A DNA stretch of 6,606 nucleotides from positions 1 to 6,606 of the forward strand of contig JALSKR010000271.1 in assembly GCA_026988735.1 (NCBI GenBank), given 5' to 3'. The notes under the pieces were generated by a model. That model saw nothing but the letters and a program-made list of their open reading frames with translations, was not told the origin of the DNA and did no database searches. Shown here piece after piece: positions 4,573 to 6,606 of this stretch. Position numbers and translations under genes: made by a program. Within the stretch, counting starts at the first letter, position 1, and each line of letters starts with the position of its first letter. Origin of the DNA: Sulfurimonas sp. GTDB taxonomy: Bacteria; Campylobacterota; Campylobacteria; Campylobacterales; Sulfurimonadaceae.

Positions 4573-6606
4573 TTATATTCTCAATTTATATACTTTAGCC
4601 TGTGGTGTCAATATTACAGGCTCAAAAAGTTTTTTATCATAATTTTGCAAGACCATGAGCTGTACATAAAGAGAATTATACGTTTTTTCATCAACAATTA
4701 AAAAAGTTTTGTAATCAGCCATATAAATAACTGTAATATTGGATGAAAGATTAATCAATTTAACATCTTTATGCAGTTGCATATGTTTATCATATTTTGT
4801 CACGACAAATCGTCTTATCGGCAGTGTTTTCTTGCCTATGCTCAGCATCGAAGTTCTTTTGTCTAAAAAAATATTTTGTGCAAGCTGGATTTTTGCTCCG
4901 GTATCTTTAAAATTTCGGGATATAAAAAAGAACGGCTGTTGTTTTTTGGCTCCGTTCATTAAATCTAAATTTGAAAAAAGTGTGACAGTCGGATAGATAT
5001 TGATCATGCGAAAAGGAAGATAAAAATATATATCTCTTGTTTTTTGAGGTAATTTTATATCTGATTTCAGACTCTTTAAAAATCTATTTGTATCTTTATA
5101 TCCGTACTCTTTTGTCATCTGTTCAATATTTGAAAAAACTGTAAGATTTTTATCCTTTATCAATTTTTTGTTTGTTTCTAAATAATCGTATGTTTTTTCA
5201 GTATACTCTACATCAAGACGCGCCATTTTTGCTGCTTCTTCTTGAGTATGTGTCAGCATAAAACTGATAGGAAAATTAACACTTCCACTGTGTTTTCCAC
5301 CATCAGCCAATGTTTTTACATCAGCATAATATCGTATCGGATAACCATAATCCCACCATGCCACAACATAATCTTCACGATTTGCTTTTTTACCCAATGC
5401 AGTTAAAACTTTCACTTCATCTGCATTAAAAACAGTAGGCACTTTATATGCCTCTATATGTTTGTAATTTGGATACAGCACCAGCAAAGTAAAAGCAGTC
5501 ATGCTTAAAACTTTTAACATCTGTGTAGGCATTTTTGCAGCAATTTGTGTAATTAAAAAGGCAATGCCAAAGGCTAAAATGGGTACTGCATAAATAGTAA
5601 ATCGCAGTCCGCCGACATAGGCTAAAAATCCAAGTCCTACAAGGGGCAGCGAAAAAAGCATAATACGGTGCTTATATAACAAATAGATATAACCAAACAA
5701 GGCAATTACAAATGTAACAGTATTTCCACTTATACGATTTGCAAAAGTTTCAAAGGGAATATGCCCTGCTTCGCGTACTGTTTGCATCACCGTAAAAAAA
5801 TGAAGTCCAAGTCCTGTGTTTCCCGCACTGACACTTTCTCTAAAAACATATCCTTTGAGTTGTGCCCAAATTGGAGAAAAACCACCTGTTATAAAAAATG
5901 CAATAATGGATAAGCCTAAAATGTAGTAAATATATCTGTCCAGTTTTTCTTGTTTAAATATATAAAATGCACCCAAAACAGCGCCTAAACGAATAAATCC
6001 GTCAGTATTCATCATTGCAAACATCATAATAGCAAGCAACTTGTAATTAAACACATTTTTTCGATCAAATACCAAAGTATAAAAAAGTATAAGTCCAAAA
6101 AAAGAAAATTCTAAAGAATAAGACTGCGGATACCACCATCTGTACACCAAAATATCTAAGGCTGTAAAAAGCAGATATATATCTTTATTTGTTTGAACCG
6201 CCCAGATAATAGACCAAAGCAAGAACATCGGTAACACAATATTAAGCATATCAGTGTCATAATAGCCTGCCATTGTACGATTATAATAACTCCACGCAAT
6301 TGATGCCAAAAGTGCAGCAATAAGTCCCATTTCTAAATTTTTCAATGCTTTGGCTATCAAAATAATAGGAATAACCACAAGTGAACTTAAAAATACAGGT
6401 AGGTAGAAAATAATACTTTCAAAGGCAAAAGGTAAAACTTTTGCAAAAAAAGCCGTTAATTGTGAGGCAGCTGTTGTAACGGGAGACAAGTCATGCGCTT
6501 GATGAAATTTATCGAAATACTCTTTTGCATCAGGATTTGTAGCAGTTCCTGAAAGTAGATCTCTTGCACCCTCCGCCCAAAAGTAACCATCATTGGTATT
6601 TATCAT
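4573..6606 (-). CDS. pglB: PglB oligosaccharyltransferase (STT3 family), 5' end off window
   Basis: Transfers a preassembled glycan from an undecaprenyl-diphosphate carrier to asparagine in acceptor sequons on the periplasmic face of the inner membrane. The 677 visible residues align with Campylobacter PglB (about 713 residues) from the first catalytic loop to the end. About 45-50 N-terminal residues, including the first membrane helix, are missing; the Met at 6604-6606 is internal, not the start. Numbering from it: TNDGY (4-8) holds the first metal-binding Asp6; NRTMAGYYDTDM (109-120) holds the DxD metal site Asp117/Asp119; TVRE (276-279) stands where Campylobacter has TIxE, keeping the Glu; GGLRFTIY (332-339) precedes the last helices; WWDYG (417-421) is the sequon-binding motif; MINI (534-537) fits the MxxI motif. 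About ten hydrophobic segments fill residues 60-380, followed by a soluble periplasmic domain. All key residues are present, so it should be active. Stop is TAA; the gap to galU is 119 bp. Confidence 0.95.
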   Translation of the reverse strand: MINTNDGYFWAEGARDLLSGTATNPDAKEYFDKFHQAHDLSPVTTAASQLTAFFAKVLPFAFESIIFYLPVFLSSLVVIPIILIAKALKNLEMGLIAALLASIAWSYYNRTMAGYYDTDMLNIVLPMFLLWSIIWAVQTNKDIYLLFTALDILVYRWWYPQSYSLEFSFFGLILFYTLVFDRKNVFNYKLLAIMMFAMMNTDGFIRLGAVLGAFYIFKQEKLDRYIYYILGLSIIAFFITGGFSPIWAQLKGYVFRESVSAGNTGLGLHFFTVMQTVREAGHIPFETFANRISGNTVTFVIALFGYIYLLYKHRIMLFSLPLVGLGFLAYVGGLRFTIYAVPILAFGIAFLITQIAAKMPTQMLKVLSMTAFTLLVLYPNYKHIEAYKVPTVFNADEVKVLTALGKKANREDYVVAWWDYGYPIRYYADVKTLADGGKHSGSVNFPISFMLTHTQEEAAKMARLDVEYTEKTYDYLETNKKLIKDKNLTVFSNIEQMTKEYGYKDTNRFLKSLKSDIKLPQKTRDIYFYLPFRMINIYPTVTLFSNLDLMNGAKKQQPFFFISRNFKDTGAKIQLAQNIFLDKRTSMLSIGKKTLPIRRFVVTKYDKHMQLHKDVKLINLSSNITVIYMADYKTFLIVDEKTYNSLYVQLMVLQNYDKKLFEPVILTPQAKVYKLRI

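Noticed and set aside
4739..4996. Plus-strand ORF of 85 codons opposite pglB
   Set aside because: Antisense to the PglB C-terminal domain, which is clearly the real product; no start signals of its own were seen.
6604..6606. Met at the right edge as the true PglB start
   Set aside because: The residues right after it (NTNDGYFWAEGARDLL) match the first catalytic loop of PglB, which lies about 50 residues in, after the first membrane helix. The gene continues beyond the window.

Overview
The window is AT-rich DNA with all recognisable genes on the minus strand. The content points to a member of the Campylobacterota (Epsilonproteobacteria), probably a Sulfurimonas- or Sulfurovum-like free-living lineage. 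The grounds are a PglB oligosaccharyltransferase close to Campylobacter PglB, a short Campylobacter-type glucose-6-phosphate isomerase overlapping galU, a UbiD-type decarboxylase of the kind used in the futalosine menaquinone route, and a tiny lysine-rich c-type cytochrome. This assignment is inference from protein resemblance; no search was run.

Layout in transcription order (right to left): pglB (4573-6606, its N-terminus runs off the right edge); a 119-bp gap with a long imperfect hairpin and a good -10 box; galU (3596-4453); pgi (2256-3599, ATGA overlap with galU); ubiD (432-2246, 9 bp after pgi); a 99-bp gap with a -10 box and two palindromes; and a small cytochrome c gene (1-332, its last codons run off the left edge). 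galU-pgi-ubiD look like one translationally coupled operon with its own promoter. GalU makes UDP-glucose and Pgi interconverts glucose-6-P and fructose-6-P, so both feed sugar-nucleotide supply for glycans, including those PglB transfers to proteins. UbiD serves menaquinone synthesis, and the cytochrome belongs to periplasmic electron transfer.

The most striking feature is not a gene. The same GC-rich palindromic DNA unit of about 25-31 bp lies in frame inside both galU and pgi and adds the residues EQPALKYGFQ to both unrelated enzymes. In pgi it is part of a 112-bp insert (2870-2981) that also holds a second, inverted copy of the unit and a third, diverged one. The two inverted copies differ only at two positions that pair with each other in the palindrome, so pairing is kept. 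Both enzymes appear longer than Campylobacter homologues by about the size of their inserts. This resembles the protein-coding palindromic elements known from Rickettsia, and may be an undescribed family of that kind in Campylobacterota.
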